This document shows, one piece after another, positions 9,104-18,150 of a stretch of DNA of 64,000 nt. The notes beneath the pieces are model-generated. The model had not been told where the DNA came from. It made no database searches and saw only the letters and a program-made list of their open reading frames with translations. The DNA lies in NCBI GenBank assembly GCA_031253835.1, contig JAIRVP010000052.1, positions 1-64,000 of the forward strand. The letters run 5' to 3'. A program made the translations under genes and the position numbers. Origin of the DNA: Burkholderia sp. Lineage in GTDB: Bacteria; Pseudomonadota; Gammaproteobacteria; Burkholderiales; Burkholderiaceae. Within the stretch, counting starts at the first letter, position 1. Each line of letters starts with the position of its first letter.

Positions 9104-9754
9104 TTACTGGTTGGCGATCTTCAGCACGGGTGCGAGCGCTTCGACCGATGCCGCATGCGATGCCGCACGATGCGATGCGAAGGCGAGCGCGAACTCGGCC
9201 GCTTGCGCGCCGACCGTCTCGAGCTGCGCGGCAACCTTCGGATCCGAGCAGCTGTCGGCGCTGTCGAAGCGCGTTTCGAGCGTGTTCACGGTCGCGCCGA
9301 ACGGGGTCGGCCAGCCGCGCAGTGCGTGGACGATCGAACGTACCGACGTCAGCACGGTGCCGGCTGCCTGCCAGCCGTACGCGGTGACGATCAGGCCGAC
9401 CGCGCGGCCGTCGAGATAGGGCCGCTCGTCCGCGCGCAGTTCCTCGAGCGTGTCGAGCGCGTTCTTCACGAGACCGGAGACGCCGCCGTGATAGCCGGGC
9501 GTCGCGATGATGATCGCGTCGGCCTGGCGCACGGCGTCGATCAGCTCGCGCTGCGCGTCGGTCAGCGTTTTGTGTTCGGGCGCGTAGTGCGGCAGCGTAT
9601 GCAGGAACGGGCCGTCGAACAGGCGCGTCCGTGCGCCGGCGGCTTGCGCGCCGCGCAGCGCGAACGACAGCGCGCGTTCGGTCGACGACGCGGCTCGGGT
9701 GGTACCGCCGATGCCGACGACGAACGGGCGGCGGTGTTGATCGAATGCAGTCAA
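9104..9754 (-). CDS. NADPH-dependent FMN reductase family flavoprotein
   Basis: A 216-residue flavodoxin-like protein. The N-terminal VVGIGGTTRAASSTERAL matches the phosphate-binding G-G-x-R-x-x-S loop of the NADPH-dependent FMN reductase family. ADAIIIATPGYHGGVSGLVKNALD holds the central strand and the PxYxG-S-x-x-K-N-A-L-D flavin loop of the SsuE/MsuE/ArsH-type fold. The start appears to be TTG at 9754, preceded by GAGGAG seven bases upstream; no in-frame ATG precedes the conserved region. It probably supplies reduced FMN to a monooxygenase or acts as a quinone/azo reductase. No partner monooxygenase is adjacent. Confidence 0.85.
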   Translation of the reverse strand: MTAFDQHRRPFVVGIGGTTRAASSTERALSFALRGAQAAGARTRLFDGPFLHTLPHYAPEHKTLTDAQRELIDAVRQADAIIIATPGYHGGVSGLVKNALDTLEELRADERPYLDGRAVGLIVTAYGWQAAGTVLTSVRSIVHALRGWPTPFGATVNTLETRFDSADSCSDPKVAAQLETVGAQAAEFALAFASHRAASHAASVEALAPVLKIANQ

Positions 9755-9916
9755 GGGGCGCTCCTCGGGGATGGCTTGCCCGGCTAAGCACAGGCTTAAA
9801 ACCAGATGGTAACGACCCCGTCGCCACTCTGAAAACGACTTTTCGTTCTATCGATATGCCGCGCGGCGGGGGCAATCGTGTGCGCGGCCGCGCAGATCGA
9901 TAGCAGAAATGCTTGG

Positions 9917-9945
9917 TTGGGACGGTGCACCCCGGCCGATAAGAT
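9917..9945 (+). promoter_or_regulatory. Sigma-70-like promoter of a candidate sRNA
   Basis: TTGGGA at 9917-9922 and TAAGAT at 9940-9945 are separated by 17 bases, close to the sigma-70 consensus. The predicted start is near 9952. No plus-strand protein-coding gene follows; instead a hairpin and an intrinsic terminator come within 70 bases. Confidence 0.55.
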
Positions 9946-9951
9946 GGGCCC

Positions 9952-10020
9952 GTCTCCTCCATGATGTCTCTACTGACATGGGTTGGCCCCGCCGCGCGGA
10001 TGCAGGCGGGGCTTTTTTTT
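9952..10020 (+). ncRNA. Candidate small regulatory RNA (about 69 nt)
   Basis: A free-standing transcription unit lies between two minus-strand genes. The promoter is at 9917-9945. The predicted 5' end carries the single-stranded run TCTCCTCC (9953-9960), complementary to Shine-Dalgarno sequences. A 5-bp hairpin ATGTC-TCTACT-GACAT lies at 9964-9979, and a Rho-independent terminator ends in eight T at 10020. A short 5' seed with anti-SD sequence, one hairpin and a terminator with a long U tail is the usual layout of Hfq-dependent sRNAs. No expression data are available; inferred from sequence only. Confidence 0.5.
9986..10020 (+). terminator. Strong intrinsic terminator with no upstream protein gene
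   Basis: Stem GCCCCGCC (9986-9993) pairs with GGCGGGGC (10005-10012), followed by T8 (10013-10020). It is correctly oriented only for plus-strand transcription, while both neighbouring genes lie on the minus strand. It therefore ends an otherwise unannotated transcript. Confidence 0.85.
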
Positions 10021-10064
10021 GCCCGGTCGGGAAACGGGGCGCGATGCGTCGCGGACGTTGGCCG

Positions 10065-10370
10065 TTACGCGAACACCGGCCGGAAGAAGCTGCGCTCGTA
10101 GCTGACGATGCAGCGCGTTTCCTCCGCGTAGCGGAACGCGGCCTGGCAGGCCGGATCTTCCTTCGAGCGTTCGCGGTAGCGCTCGTATTCGGCGAGGCTC
10201 GGGAACGAGAACATCGCGAGTGCGATGTCGCTCGCGCCTTCGGACGGCAGGAAGTAGCCGTGATGCGTGCCGCCAAACTTTTCGACGAGCGGAATCCACA
10301 TCTTGCCGTAGGTTTCGAACTCGACGAGCTTGTACGGATCGATGACATAACGAAGGAAGCAGGTGACCAT
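10065..10370 (-). CDS. NIPSNAP family protein (101 aa)
   Basis: Starts MVTCFLRYVIDPYKLVEFE, the typical opening of bacterial NIPSNAP-type proteins, which adopt a dimeric alpha/beta-barrel ferredoxin-like fold. The segment ALAMFSFPSLAEYERYRERS is the conserved helix region. Length (101 residues) is normal. Longer in-frame starts upstream (to 10484) lack family similarity. Physiological role in bacteria is unclear. No obvious operon partners. Confidence 0.8.
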   Translation of the reverse strand: MVTCFLRYVIDPYKLVEFETYGKMWIPLVEKFGGTHHGYFLPSEGASDIALAMFSFPSLAEYERYRERSKEDPACQAAFRYAEETRCIVSYERSFFRPVFA

Positions 10371-10651
10371 GAGCGCTCGCATTGCGGTGAGGGAGCAGCG
10401 AGTCTGGATCGCGTCGCCGTACGTGTCAACGGCGTGCGTGCCGGGCGTCGATGTCGCCGAATGACGGGTTGCTTGCGCGAGCAACGATCGGTGCGCTTTC
10501 TTGCGTTTGCAACGACGCGCGCAGCACGGCGGGAAGCACGTTTTTCATCGCGTCTGCCACGCCAGCTTCCCCAAACTTTTACGACATTTTTTCTTGCGAC
10601 GGCGGCTGGCGCGCTCATAGACTTCGGGCATCCCAACCACGGAGCATTGCA

Positions 10652-11440
10652 ATGTCGATACCCTGGAACGCGATCGCCGACCGTCCCTCCGATGCGCCGC
10701 CTTCCGCGCGCGCCGACCGGGTGGTCGTACGGCGTTTCGATCCGGCCTTCGACAGCTATGCGCGACTCACGCCGATGCTGCATCGCGCCTTCGCGCGGCT
10801 CGGCGCGATGGGGCTCAACTGCACGTGCGTCGATCAGGACGAAGACGTCACGCGTCGCCGCGCGGAAGCAGGCGAGTGCTACGTCGCCGTTTGTGGCGGG
10901 CGTGTCGTCGGCACGGCCACGCTGTACGCGACCGATTCGTCTTCGGCCTGCTCGCTGTACCGGCGCGAAGGCGTCGCGAGCGTGCGCCAGGTGGCCGTGG
11001 ACCCCGATTGCCAGAGCCGCGGGATCGGCGCGTTGCTGCTGTCGTTCGCCGAGCAGTGGGCCGCGTTGCGCGGCTATACGCTGCTCGCGCTCGATACGCC
11101 GCAGCCCGCTGCGCACCTGTTGGCGTTCTACGGCGCGCAGGGTTTCGAGGTCGTCGACGTGATGCGTTTTGCCGGCAAGCGCTACGACAGCGCGATCCTG
11201 TGCAAGCGGCCCGTCGCACACGTTGCGCGCCACGTGTCGCCGGCGTCGCGTCTGGCGGCACGTGTCGCGGCCGTGCGGCGCTTTGCGTATGCTTTGCCGT
11301 CGCGTGTCGCCGCGGTGGCGGGGCGCGACCTGCACGTGCGCCGCGGCGCCGGCTGGGCAGCACGACGCGCGGCCGGTGCGGCGAGCTGCCGCGCGTCGCC
11401 GTGGCGGCCACGCCAGCATGGGCGCTACACGTTCGGCTGA
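10652..11440 (+). CDS. GNAT family N-acetyltransferase with a basic C-terminal extension
   Basis: The ATG at 10652 has GGAG nine bases upstream. Residues about 25-185 form a GNAT domain. The acetyl-CoA loop is VRQVAVDPDCQSRGIGALLL (Q/RxxGxG/A motif), followed by LDTPQPAAHLLAFYGAQGFE, the standard fourth motif. The last 70 residues are unusual, being rich in Arg and Ala (RLAARVAAVRRFAYALPSRV and on to the C-terminus), beyond the usual GNAT length of 150-180. They may be a genuine basic tail, or an artefact of a lost stop codon in G+C-rich DNA. Substrate unknown. Confidence 0.8.
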   Translation: MSIPWNAIADRPSDAPPSARADRVVVRRFDPAFDSYARLTPMLHRAFARLGAMGLNCTCVDQDEDVTRRRAEAGECYVAVCGGRVVGTATLYATDSSSACSLYRREGVASVRQVAVDPDCQSRGIGALLLSFAEQWAALRGYTLLALDTPQPAAHLLAFYGAQGFEVVDVMRFAGKRYDSAILCKRPVAHVARHVSPASRLAARVAAVRRFAYALPSRVAAVAGRDLHVRRGAGWAARRAAGAASCRASPWRPRQHGRYTFG

Positions 11441-11656
11441 GCGCCGCGCCCCGGTTCCTTTTCCAGCTTTTGCCGCGTAAGCGTCACGTGAGCGGAGTGT
11501 GGCGCTCCCGCTCGTGTACGGCCCTCGAGACACCCCCGCCGCGTCGCGGCGAACGGACGTTTACGCGCTTTTTATGCCCTGACGCGATCTTCACGCGAAC
11601 CTTCATGAGAGGGTTGCGTGGAAACGGGAGCCGCACGTGCGGCGACGTGCTTCGCG

Positions 11657-13015
11657 TCACTCGTCGCGGCCGCGCGTGTCGCCGCCGCCTTTCGCGAGCC
11701 GCCACGCGATCGTGCCGAGCACGCCGACCGCGACGACCAGCGCACCCCACAGTACGTAGCGGCGTGTCGCATCCGTATCGGCGGCCGGCGCCGGCGCGAC
11801 CGCCGATACCGGCAGCGCCGCGCCGACCCGTGCGGGCCGCACTTCGGGCGCCATGCCGACCAGCAGCGCATCGCGGCTCACGGCCGACGACACGAGCGAC
11901 GCATCGCCGACGCCGAGCGTAAACGGCGGCGTGCCGCGCGCGACGAAAGTGAGTGCGGCCGGATGCCAGCCGATCGCGACGGCCGGCTGGCCGCCGCCGA
12001 GCCCGCCGTTGCGCATGTCGACGACGATCCGCCATCCGCGATCCGTGTTCGCCGCGAACTCGAGCGGCGGATTGCGCTGCTCGCCGGCCTTGCCCTGCAG
12101 CCGGAACAGCACGGCACCCGCGACGTCGCGCCACGGCGCCTGCGCATCGGTGCGGCTCTGCAGCGTCGCGCGCGCGACGGTGTTCGGCTGCGGCAGGTCG
12201 ATGCGTACGCGGTCGACCGGATACGCGCCGTCGGTGTCGAACAGATACTCGCCCGGCGTAGTGCCGGCGCGGACGCGCACGGCGTCGCGCCACTGGCGCG
12301 GCACGGATGCGGTGTCGGTGCCGCGTGCGTCGCGCGGGTGCGCTTCAACGTCGATCGACGCGATCGCGGGCGCGCCGTCGAGCCAGTCCAGCCGCAGGTA
12401 GCGCGGTGCGGCGCCTTCGAGCGCGATGCGTTCCTGCACCAGCATGTCGTCGCCGTGGCCAACCTTCAGCAGCTGCGTGCTGCCGAGCGGCCGCCAGCTG
12501 CGCAGGTCGTCGCTCGCTTCGATCGCGACACGCCCCTGGTAGCTGTCGTCGCCCACCTGCACGAGCAGCGCGTCGAGGGTGCCGTCCGTATGCGACAGGT
12601 CGACGAGATCGGCGCCGTGCTTCGCGCGCGCCGGTGCGGTGGTCGCCGCGCGCAGCGCGCCGTCCGGGCCGACCGTCACGCCGAGCGGCGCGCTGCCGTT
12701 GTCGGTACGGGCCGGCGGCAGCGGAAACCAGTGCACCGGCGTGCGCGTCGGCGGCACCGCGGGCGTGGCCGCGACGGGTGCGTCGAGCGAATACGGCACC
12801 GGCTCGCCCGCACCGTTGAAGATGCGTACGTCGCCGAGATCGTCGCGCCGGCTCGCCGCATACACGGGCTGCGGCACGGTGAGCTGGTAATACGCGGCGC
12901 TGCCGTCGAGGTCGAGCGCGAAGCGCTGCGCGGCGCGTCCGGCGCCTGGTGCACCGTCGGCCGACGCGAACGACGCGAGCAGGCTCAGTCCGAGCAGGGC
13001 GGCGAGGCGCGTCAT
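11657..13015 (-). CDS. DUF3999 domain exported membrane-anchored protein
   Basis: A 452-residue protein with an N-terminal signal peptide (MTRLAALLGLSLLASFASA) and a single C-terminal membrane segment (YVLWGALVVAVGVLGTIAW) with a short cytoplasmic tail. The body matches DUF3999: an N-terminal ADDLGDVRIFNGAGEPVPYS-like strand region and discoidin-like modules. Its ATG overlaps the TGA of the upstream DUF2339 gene (ATGA), implying translational coupling. The DUF2339-DUF3999 pair is a recurrent gene neighbourhood in proteobacteria. It probably forms one envelope complex whose function is unknown. Confidence 0.82.
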   Translation of the reverse strand: MTRLAALLGLSLLASFASADGAPGAGRAAQRFALDLDGSAAYYQLTVPQPVYAASRRDDLGDVRIFNGAGEPVPYSLDAPVAATPAVPPTRTPVHWFPLPPARTDNGSAPLGVTVGPDGALRAATTAPARAKHGADLVDLSHTDGTLDALLVQVGDDSYQGRVAIEASDDLRSWRPLGSTQLLKVGHGDDMLVQERIALEGAAPRYLRLDWLDGAPAIASIDVEAHPRDARGTDTASVPRQWRDAVRVRAGTTPGEYLFDTDGAYPVDRVRIDLPQPNTVARATLQSRTDAQAPWRDVAGAVLFRLQGKAGEQRNPPLEFAANTDRGWRIVVDMRNGGLGGGQPAVAIGWHPAALTFVARGTPPFTLGVGDASLVSSAVSRDALLVGMAPEVRPARVGAALPVSAVAPAPAADTDATRRYVLWGALVVAVGVLGTIAWRLAKGGGDTRGRDE

Positions 13016-16000
13016 GGCTGGTCGTCCTGTTGCGCGGCGGCTTTCGGCGGCAGCGGCGAGAAATAGCCGATCAACAGCAGCAGCACGCCGATGCCGATGA
13101 ACGACACGATGCGCTCGATCCCGGTGACGTGCGACAGGTCGAACAGGAACAGCTTGACGACCGTGAGCGCGAGCAGCGCAGCACCGACGAACCACAGCGG
13201 ACGCAGCCCGCGGCGCGTGGCCCAGATCGTGATCGCGAGCGCGCAGAGCGTCCAGTACACGGACACCGACGCCTGCACGAGCGTCGATTCCGCCATCGCG
13301 CCGAATTCGTACGGCACGCCGGCCCAGTGATGCAACGTGCGCAGCAGGATCGCGTTCAGCCACAGGAACGCGGTGGCGCCGGCCGCGCTCAGCAGCTCGA
13401 CGCGATACTTGCCGAACGACCAGCCGAGCTTGCGCGCACGCAAGAACCACGACGCAGCGAGCGCATAGACGATCGCGAGCACGAGATCGAGCGGGTTGAA
13501 GAGCGGCACGCGCGCCCAGCTTCCGCCGTCCTGCGTGAAGTTCGCGTAGAAGGTCCATACCCACATCACGACGATCAGCGGCAGCGACGCGAGCACACAG
13601 ATACGGGCGATGCCGTCGCGGCGCGTCAGCCACATCCCGGCGAACGCGAACAAGCTCCAGCCGACCATGAACACCTGCTGGATGCCGAACGACGACAGCA
13701 CGGTGTCGATGTCGTAACCCAGGTGGAAGCGGTGATGCAGCGTGCGCAGCATCAGCGCGTTGAACCACAGGAACACGGTCGCGATCGCCGCATAGTCGAC
13801 GACGTGCGGATGCCATGTGAGGCCGAGCGCTTTCAGGCGGCGCAGCCACACGGCGAATGCGACGAAGACGAGACACTGCGCGATGTCGAGCGGATTCAGC
13901 AGCGGCAGCCAGAAGAGCGGTGCGGCGCTGCCGTCGCTGATCGTGCTGGCGAGGCTCCACAGCCACAGCAGCGCGGCGAGCGGCGCCGCGCCCCACAGCT
14001 GGTACGCGCGCGGGAATGCCGCGACGGGCCAGCGCAGGCGCGAGCCGGGGCCCGACACGAGCAGGAGCAGCACGCCGAAGCCGTATGCCCATGCGCTCCA
14101 GCTCCACGCGCCTTCGGGGACGAACGCGCGCAGGCGCCAGAAGCCTTCGAGCGACAGCAGCCCGCACAGGGTCCAGAACGTCAGCGTATGCAGCGGCGCG
14201 ACGATGCCGGCGGCGATCGGCGGCACCGTGCCTGCCGTGCCGCGCGACTGGCGCCACAGCAGCGCAAGGCCCGCGCCGACGGCGACGGGCCACGCGAATG
14301 CGCCCATGCCCGACAGCGGCGCTTCGTGCGCATCGAACGCGCGCAGCGCGAGTAGGGCGAGCACCGGCGTCAGCGCAAGCGCGGGCCATTCGGCGAGCGG
14401 CCACGCGAGCCGACGGCGTGCGACATGCGCGAGCCACGCGGTGCCGGCCGCGAACAGCGCGGTCGTATCGACGACGAAGCGGTCGACATGCAGGTCGACG
14501 TGACGGCTCGCATAGACGAGGATCTCGTGCAGCCCGCCGCTGACCCACCACAGCAGCCCCCATGCGGCGGCCGCGGCGCCGATCTCGGGCATCCACGCAT
14601 GCCACGCGCGCGCTTCGTCGCGCCCGTGCAGCCACCAGCCGGTGAACAGGCCGGCCAGCGCGATCAGCAGCATCGCGATGTACGGGCTGTTGAGCACGGG
14701 CAGTGCGGTGGCGTCGGCCGGCCCGAGCAGGCTCGTGAAGAACGCGCCGGCCGCGGCGACCTGCATCAGCAGCCCGAAGCCGAACGGCAGCAGCCGCTTC
14801 TGGCGCACGCCGAGCCATACGATGGCCGCGCCTTCGATCGCCCATGCGGCGCTGGTCGTCGGGCCCGAGAACGCGAGCGGCACGGCCAGCGTCGCGAAGA
14901 TCACCGCGAGCGCGAGCATCGATTCGAACAGCAGCCCGAGGCGGTCGCGCCGCCGCGCGAGCCATGCGGCGACCGCGACATAGAACGCCGACAGCGCGAC
15001 GGCGCTCCACGCGAGCCCGAACGGCATGCCCTTCACGAGCGACGCCTGCAGCGCGGTCGCGACGATCGGCGTGCCGAACACGAGCGTGCCGTCCACGTAG
15101 TGCCGCAGCGCGAGTTCGCGTTTCACCGCGTACAGCAGCGCGATGCCGACGTACATCAGGAAGAACAGGATCAGGAACGGCTCGGTGCTCGCGAACAGCG
15201 CGGGTCGATAGGCCGTCACGCCCCACGCGGAGCCGATCGTGAACGTGAACACGAAGCCGAGCAGGTTCAGCGGGCGCCACGCCTTGAACCACGCGATCGC
15301 GAAGATGCCCGCGTTCAGCAGCGCGTAGTAGCTGAACAGCGCGACGTGGTTGCCCTGGCCGGTCGACAGCAGCACCGGCGCGAGGAAGCCGCCCGCGCTG
15401 CCCATGAACGCGAGCGGCAGTGCGTTCTGCCGCACCGCGAGGAACGCGCTCAGCGCGCAGACCGCGACCATCAGCGGGAACGCGGCGCCGACGGGCAGCA
15501 ATGCATAAAGCTTGGTCGCCGCGAAGATCGTCAGGTACAGGATGCCGACGCCGCCGCCCTGCAGCACGAGGCCGTATGCCGCACGGCGCGCACGCACGCG
15601 CCAGCCGATCGCGAGCAGCGCGGCCGCGGCGAGCGCCGTGCCCGCGAGGCGGAATTCGATCGGCAGCATGTTGTTGTCGGCCGCGTACTTGAGCAGGAAC
15701 GCGACGCCGAAGAACAGCACGATGATCCCGACGCGCACGACCGTGTTGCCGCCGAGCAGCCAGTCGCGCGCGGCGCCGAATGCACGGTCGACGATGCCGG
15801 GTTCGCGCGGCGCGGGCGGGGCAGGGCGGGCCGGTGCAGCGGGGGCATTTGCCGTGGTGTCGACGGGAGCCGGCGCCGGTGCGGCCGGGCGCGCTGCGGT
15901 TGCCGGCGCGGGCGTCGGACCCGACGGGGACGCCGGTGTGGCCGCCCGTGCAACGGCAGGTTGTGCGGGTTGTCCGGGCGGTGTCGGGACGGGCGTCGAC

Positions 16001-16380
16001 GGCAGCGCGGACGCCGCGCCGGCCGACGCCGTTTGTGCGGCGCTGCCGATGGTCGCTGCACCGGCCTTCGCGCCGGCCAACTGGGCGCGCAGCGAGTCGA
16101 GTTCGCGCGTGAGCGTGTCGACGGTCGCTTCGAGGCGCGCGACGCGATCGGCGAGCGGCAACGGCGTGGGCGGCGGGGGCGCGGACATCGCGAACGCGTC
16201 GGGCGCGGCCGGCTTGTTCCTGAGCGTGTGTTGCTGCAGCGCGTGGCCGATACAGAACCCGACGGCGGCCCCGAGCAGCGAGCCGTTCGCGGCCGAGAAA
16301 TCCCCGATCAGGGCGGCGATGCCGCCCACGACGAAACCGATTACGGCGAATGCCCAGTTCAACGCCTTGCTCCCTCTCAC
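13012..16380 (-). CDS. DUF2339 polytopic membrane protein
   Basis: About 1,122 residues. The start is set at a GTG (16380); a TTG at 16362 (AGGGAG seven bases upstream) giving MNWAFAVIGF is equally plausible. A short hydrophobic N-terminus with glycines (FVVGGIAALIGDF) is followed by a coiled coil (LADRVARLEATVDTLTRELD). A Pro/Ala-rich linker of about 90 residues precedes more than twenty transmembrane helices with recurring NAILLRTLHHW-type motifs (LNAILLRTLHHWAG and FNALMLRTLHHRFHLG). This is the normal architecture of the family, whose function is not known. Coupled to the DUF3999 gene downstream. Confidence 0.85.
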   Translation of the reverse strand: MRGSKALNWAFAVIGFVVGGIAALIGDFSAANGSLLGAAVGFCIGHALQQHTLRNKPAAPDAFAMSAPPPPTPLPLADRVARLEATVDTLTRELDSLRAQLAGAKAGAATIGSAAQTASAGAASALPSTPVPTPPGQPAQPAVARAATPASPSGPTPAPATAARPAAPAPAPVDTTANAPAAPARPAPPAPREPGIVDRAFGAARDWLLGGNTVVRVGIIVLFFGVAFLLKYAADNNMLPIEFRLAGTALAAAALLAIGWRVRARRAAYGLVLQGGGVGILYLTIFAATKLYALLPVGAAFPLMVAVCALSAFLAVRQNALPLAFMGSAGGFLAPVLLSTGQGNHVALFSYYALLNAGIFAIAWFKAWRPLNLLGFVFTFTIGSAWGVTAYRPALFASTEPFLILFFLMYVGIALLYAVKRELALRHYVDGTLVFGTPIVATALQASLVKGMPFGLAWSAVALSAFYVAVAAWLARRRDRLGLLFESMLALAVIFATLAVPLAFSGPTTSAAWAIEGAAIVWLGVRQKRLLPFGFGLLMQVAAAGAFFTSLLGPADATALPVLNSPYIAMLLIALAGLFTGWWLHGRDEARAWHAWMPEIGAAAAAWGLLWWVSGGLHEILVYASRHVDLHVDRFVVDTTALFAAGTAWLAHVARRRLAWPLAEWPALALTPVLALLALRAFDAHEAPLSGMGAFAWPVAVGAGLALLWRQSRGTAGTVPPIAAGIVAPLHTLTFWTLCGLLSLEGFWRLRAFVPEGAWSWSAWAYGFGVLLLLVSGPGSRLRWPVAAFPRAYQLWGAAPLAALLWLWSLASTISDGSAAPLFWLPLLNPLDIAQCLVFVAFAVWLRRLKALGLTWHPHVVDYAAIATVFLWFNALMLRTLHHRFHLGYDIDTVLSSFGIQQVFMVGWSLFAFAGMWLTRRDGIARICVLASLPLIVVMWVWTFYANFTQDGGSWARVPLFNPLDLVLAIVYALAASWFLRARKLGWSFGKYRVELLSAAGATAFLWLNAILLRTLHHWAGVPYEFGAMAESTLVQASVSVYWTLCALAITIWATRRGLRPLWFVGAALLALTVVKLFLFDLSHVTGIERIVSFIGIGVLLLLIGYFSPLPPKAAAQQDDQP

Positions 16381-16980
16381 TTTCGTTATCGTCCTTCGAT
16401 CGCGGATCGCACCGGATCGAGGCGGTTTCAGCACGGCCGGCAGGCGAACCGGCATGCGCGTGCCGCATGGATGGACCCTCGTGCGAAAGGCCTGCGGCAA
16501 CGTCGCGATCAGCGTGTTTGCGGGGAATGTATCACAGCGGCCCGTCGCGGATTTCCGGGGTTGGCGCGGTATCGCGGCGTGCGCCGTCCGGTGTCGCCGA
16601 ACGGCTTTTTTGCACGGTCATGCTTTTTGCCGGTGAACGCGATGCGTGTTTTCGTCTGAACAGAGCGACGCCGGAACGGACGTGGATTTGTCGCAAAGCG
16701 ACGTGCGGTCGATACGCATTGGCGCAAAATCGCATGCGATGCGCGCCGCGCTGCTGCGCACAAGTCTGACGGCCGATGCCCGTCGTTGCTGGGTGTGCGC
16801 GTATTGCGCCGCCGCAATCGGGTGCCGCTGCGTGGCGCGGCCCGCCAGGCGGGGCTGGCGGGTGTGTCGTATTTGCGCAAGCGTTTGTCGTAATTCGTCG
16901 GCAGGTCGGGGTTTTTTCTGGCAACTATGTAGGCACGCTATGACAAGCGCGAGTCCCCGCTACACGAGGAGAAGGTTTCG
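16381..16980. other. Intergenic region between the divergent DUF2339 and proV genes
   Basis: No gene recognised in 600 bases. A perfect 8-bp hairpin (CCCGCCAG, loop GCGGGG, CTGGCGGG) lies at 16841-16862 without a T tract. AGGAGAAGG ends five bases before the proV ATG and is its ribosome binding site. No convincing sigma-70 promoter was found for proV by eye, so activator-dependent transcription is possible. Confidence 0.5.
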
Positions 16981-18150
16981 ATGGATGCCCCCAAGGTCGT
17001 GGTCGAAGGTCTGTGCAAGGTGTTTGGAAGCAACCCGCAGCAGGCGCTCGACATGCTCGCCGCCGGCGCGACGAAAGACGATGTGCTCAAGCGCACCGGT
17101 CAGGTCGTCGGCGTGCACAACGTCTCCTTCGATGTGCAGGAAGGCGAAATTTTTGTACTGATGGGCCTGTCCGGCTCCGGCAAGTCCACGCTGATCCGCC
17201 TCGTGAACCGGCTGGTCGATCCGAGCGCCGGCAAGGTGATGATCGACGGGCTCGACGTCGCATCGGCACGCCGCTCGGCGCTGACTGCGCTGCGCCGCAA
17301 GGACATGAGCATGGTGTTCCAGTCGTTCGCGCTGATGCCGCATCGCAGCGTCGTGTCGAACGCCGCGTTCGGCCTCGAAGTCGCGGGCATGGGCAAGAAG
17401 GAACGCGAGCGCCGCGCGATGGAAGTGCTCGAGCAGGTCGGCCTCGCGCCGTTCTCGCACAAGCTGCCGTCCGAGCTGTCGGGCGGCATGCAGCAGCGCG
17501 TCGGCCTGGCCCGCGCGCTGGCCGTGAATCCGTCGCTGATGATCATGGACGAGGCGTTCTCCGCGCTCGATCCGCTCAAGCGCCGCGAAATGCAGGACGT
17601 GCTGCTGCAACTGCAGAAGGAACAGCGCCGCACGATCATGTTCGTGTCGCACGACCTGGAAGAAGCGCTGCGCATCGGCAACCGCATCGCGATCATGGAA
17701 GGCGGCCGCCTCGTGCAGGTCGGCACGCCGCAGGACATCATCGCGAACCCGGCCGACGATTACGTGCGTGCGTTCTTCGACGGCATCGACACCAGCCGCT
17801 ACCTCACGGCCGGCGACCTGATGCAGACGGGCGCGGTGCCGATCGTGTCGAAGTGCGATGCCGCGAACGTCGCGGCAACGTTGAACGGCAGCGCCGAATA
17901 CGCGTTCGTGCTCGACGCCGCCCGCAAGATCCGCGGCTTCGTCACGCGCGACGCGATCGGTCAGGACACGCCGTCCGTGCGGCCGATCGAAAGCATCCGG
18001 CACGACGCGTCGCTCGAACATGTCGTCGCGCGTGTGGTCGCGAGCCCGAATGCGCTGCCCGTCGTCGACGACGACGGCTGCTACTGCGGCTCGGTCGATC
18101 GTGCGCTCATCCTGAAGGCCATCACGCGTTCGCGAGGCTCCCATGTCTGA
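16981..18150 (+). CDS. proV: Glycine betaine/proline betaine ABC transporter, ATP-binding subunit
   Basis: A 389-residue ATPase of the ProV/OpuAA type. It has the family N-terminal extension before the Walker A motif GLSGSGKST (about residues 61-69), a Q-loop at VFQSFALMPHRSV, signature LSGGMQQRV, Walker B LMIMDEAFSAL and a switch His in VSHDLEEAL. The C-terminal 100 residues form a CBS-type pair, the ionic-strength sensor region of OpuA-like systems. It energises uptake of betaine or related quaternary amines across the inner membrane. The 3' end overlaps proW by 8 bases. Confidence 0.93.
   Translation: MDAPKVVVEGLCKVFGSNPQQALDMLAAGATKDDVLKRTGQVVGVHNVSFDVQEGEIFVLMGLSGSGKSTLIRLVNRLVDPSAGKVMIDGLDVASARRSALTALRRKDMSMVFQSFALMPHRSVVSNAAFGLEVAGMGKKERERRAMEVLEQVGLAPFSHKLPSELSGGMQQRVGLARALAVNPSLMIMDEAFSALDPLKRREMQDVLLQLQKEQRRTIMFVSHDLEEALRIGNRIAIMEGGRLVQVGTPQDIIANPADDYVRAFFDGIDTSRYLTAGDLMQTGAVPIVSKCDAANVAATLNGSAEYAFVLDAARKIRGFVTRDAIGQDTPSVRPIESIRHDASLEHVVARVVASPNALPVVDDDGCYCGSVDRALILKAITRSRGSHV

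Noticed and set aside
11657..16468. A 1,603-codon minus-strand open frame
   Set aside because: Its first two thirds read through DUF2339 in the wrong frame (Arg/Ala-rich, no domain). Only the part from 13015 is real, as DUF3999.
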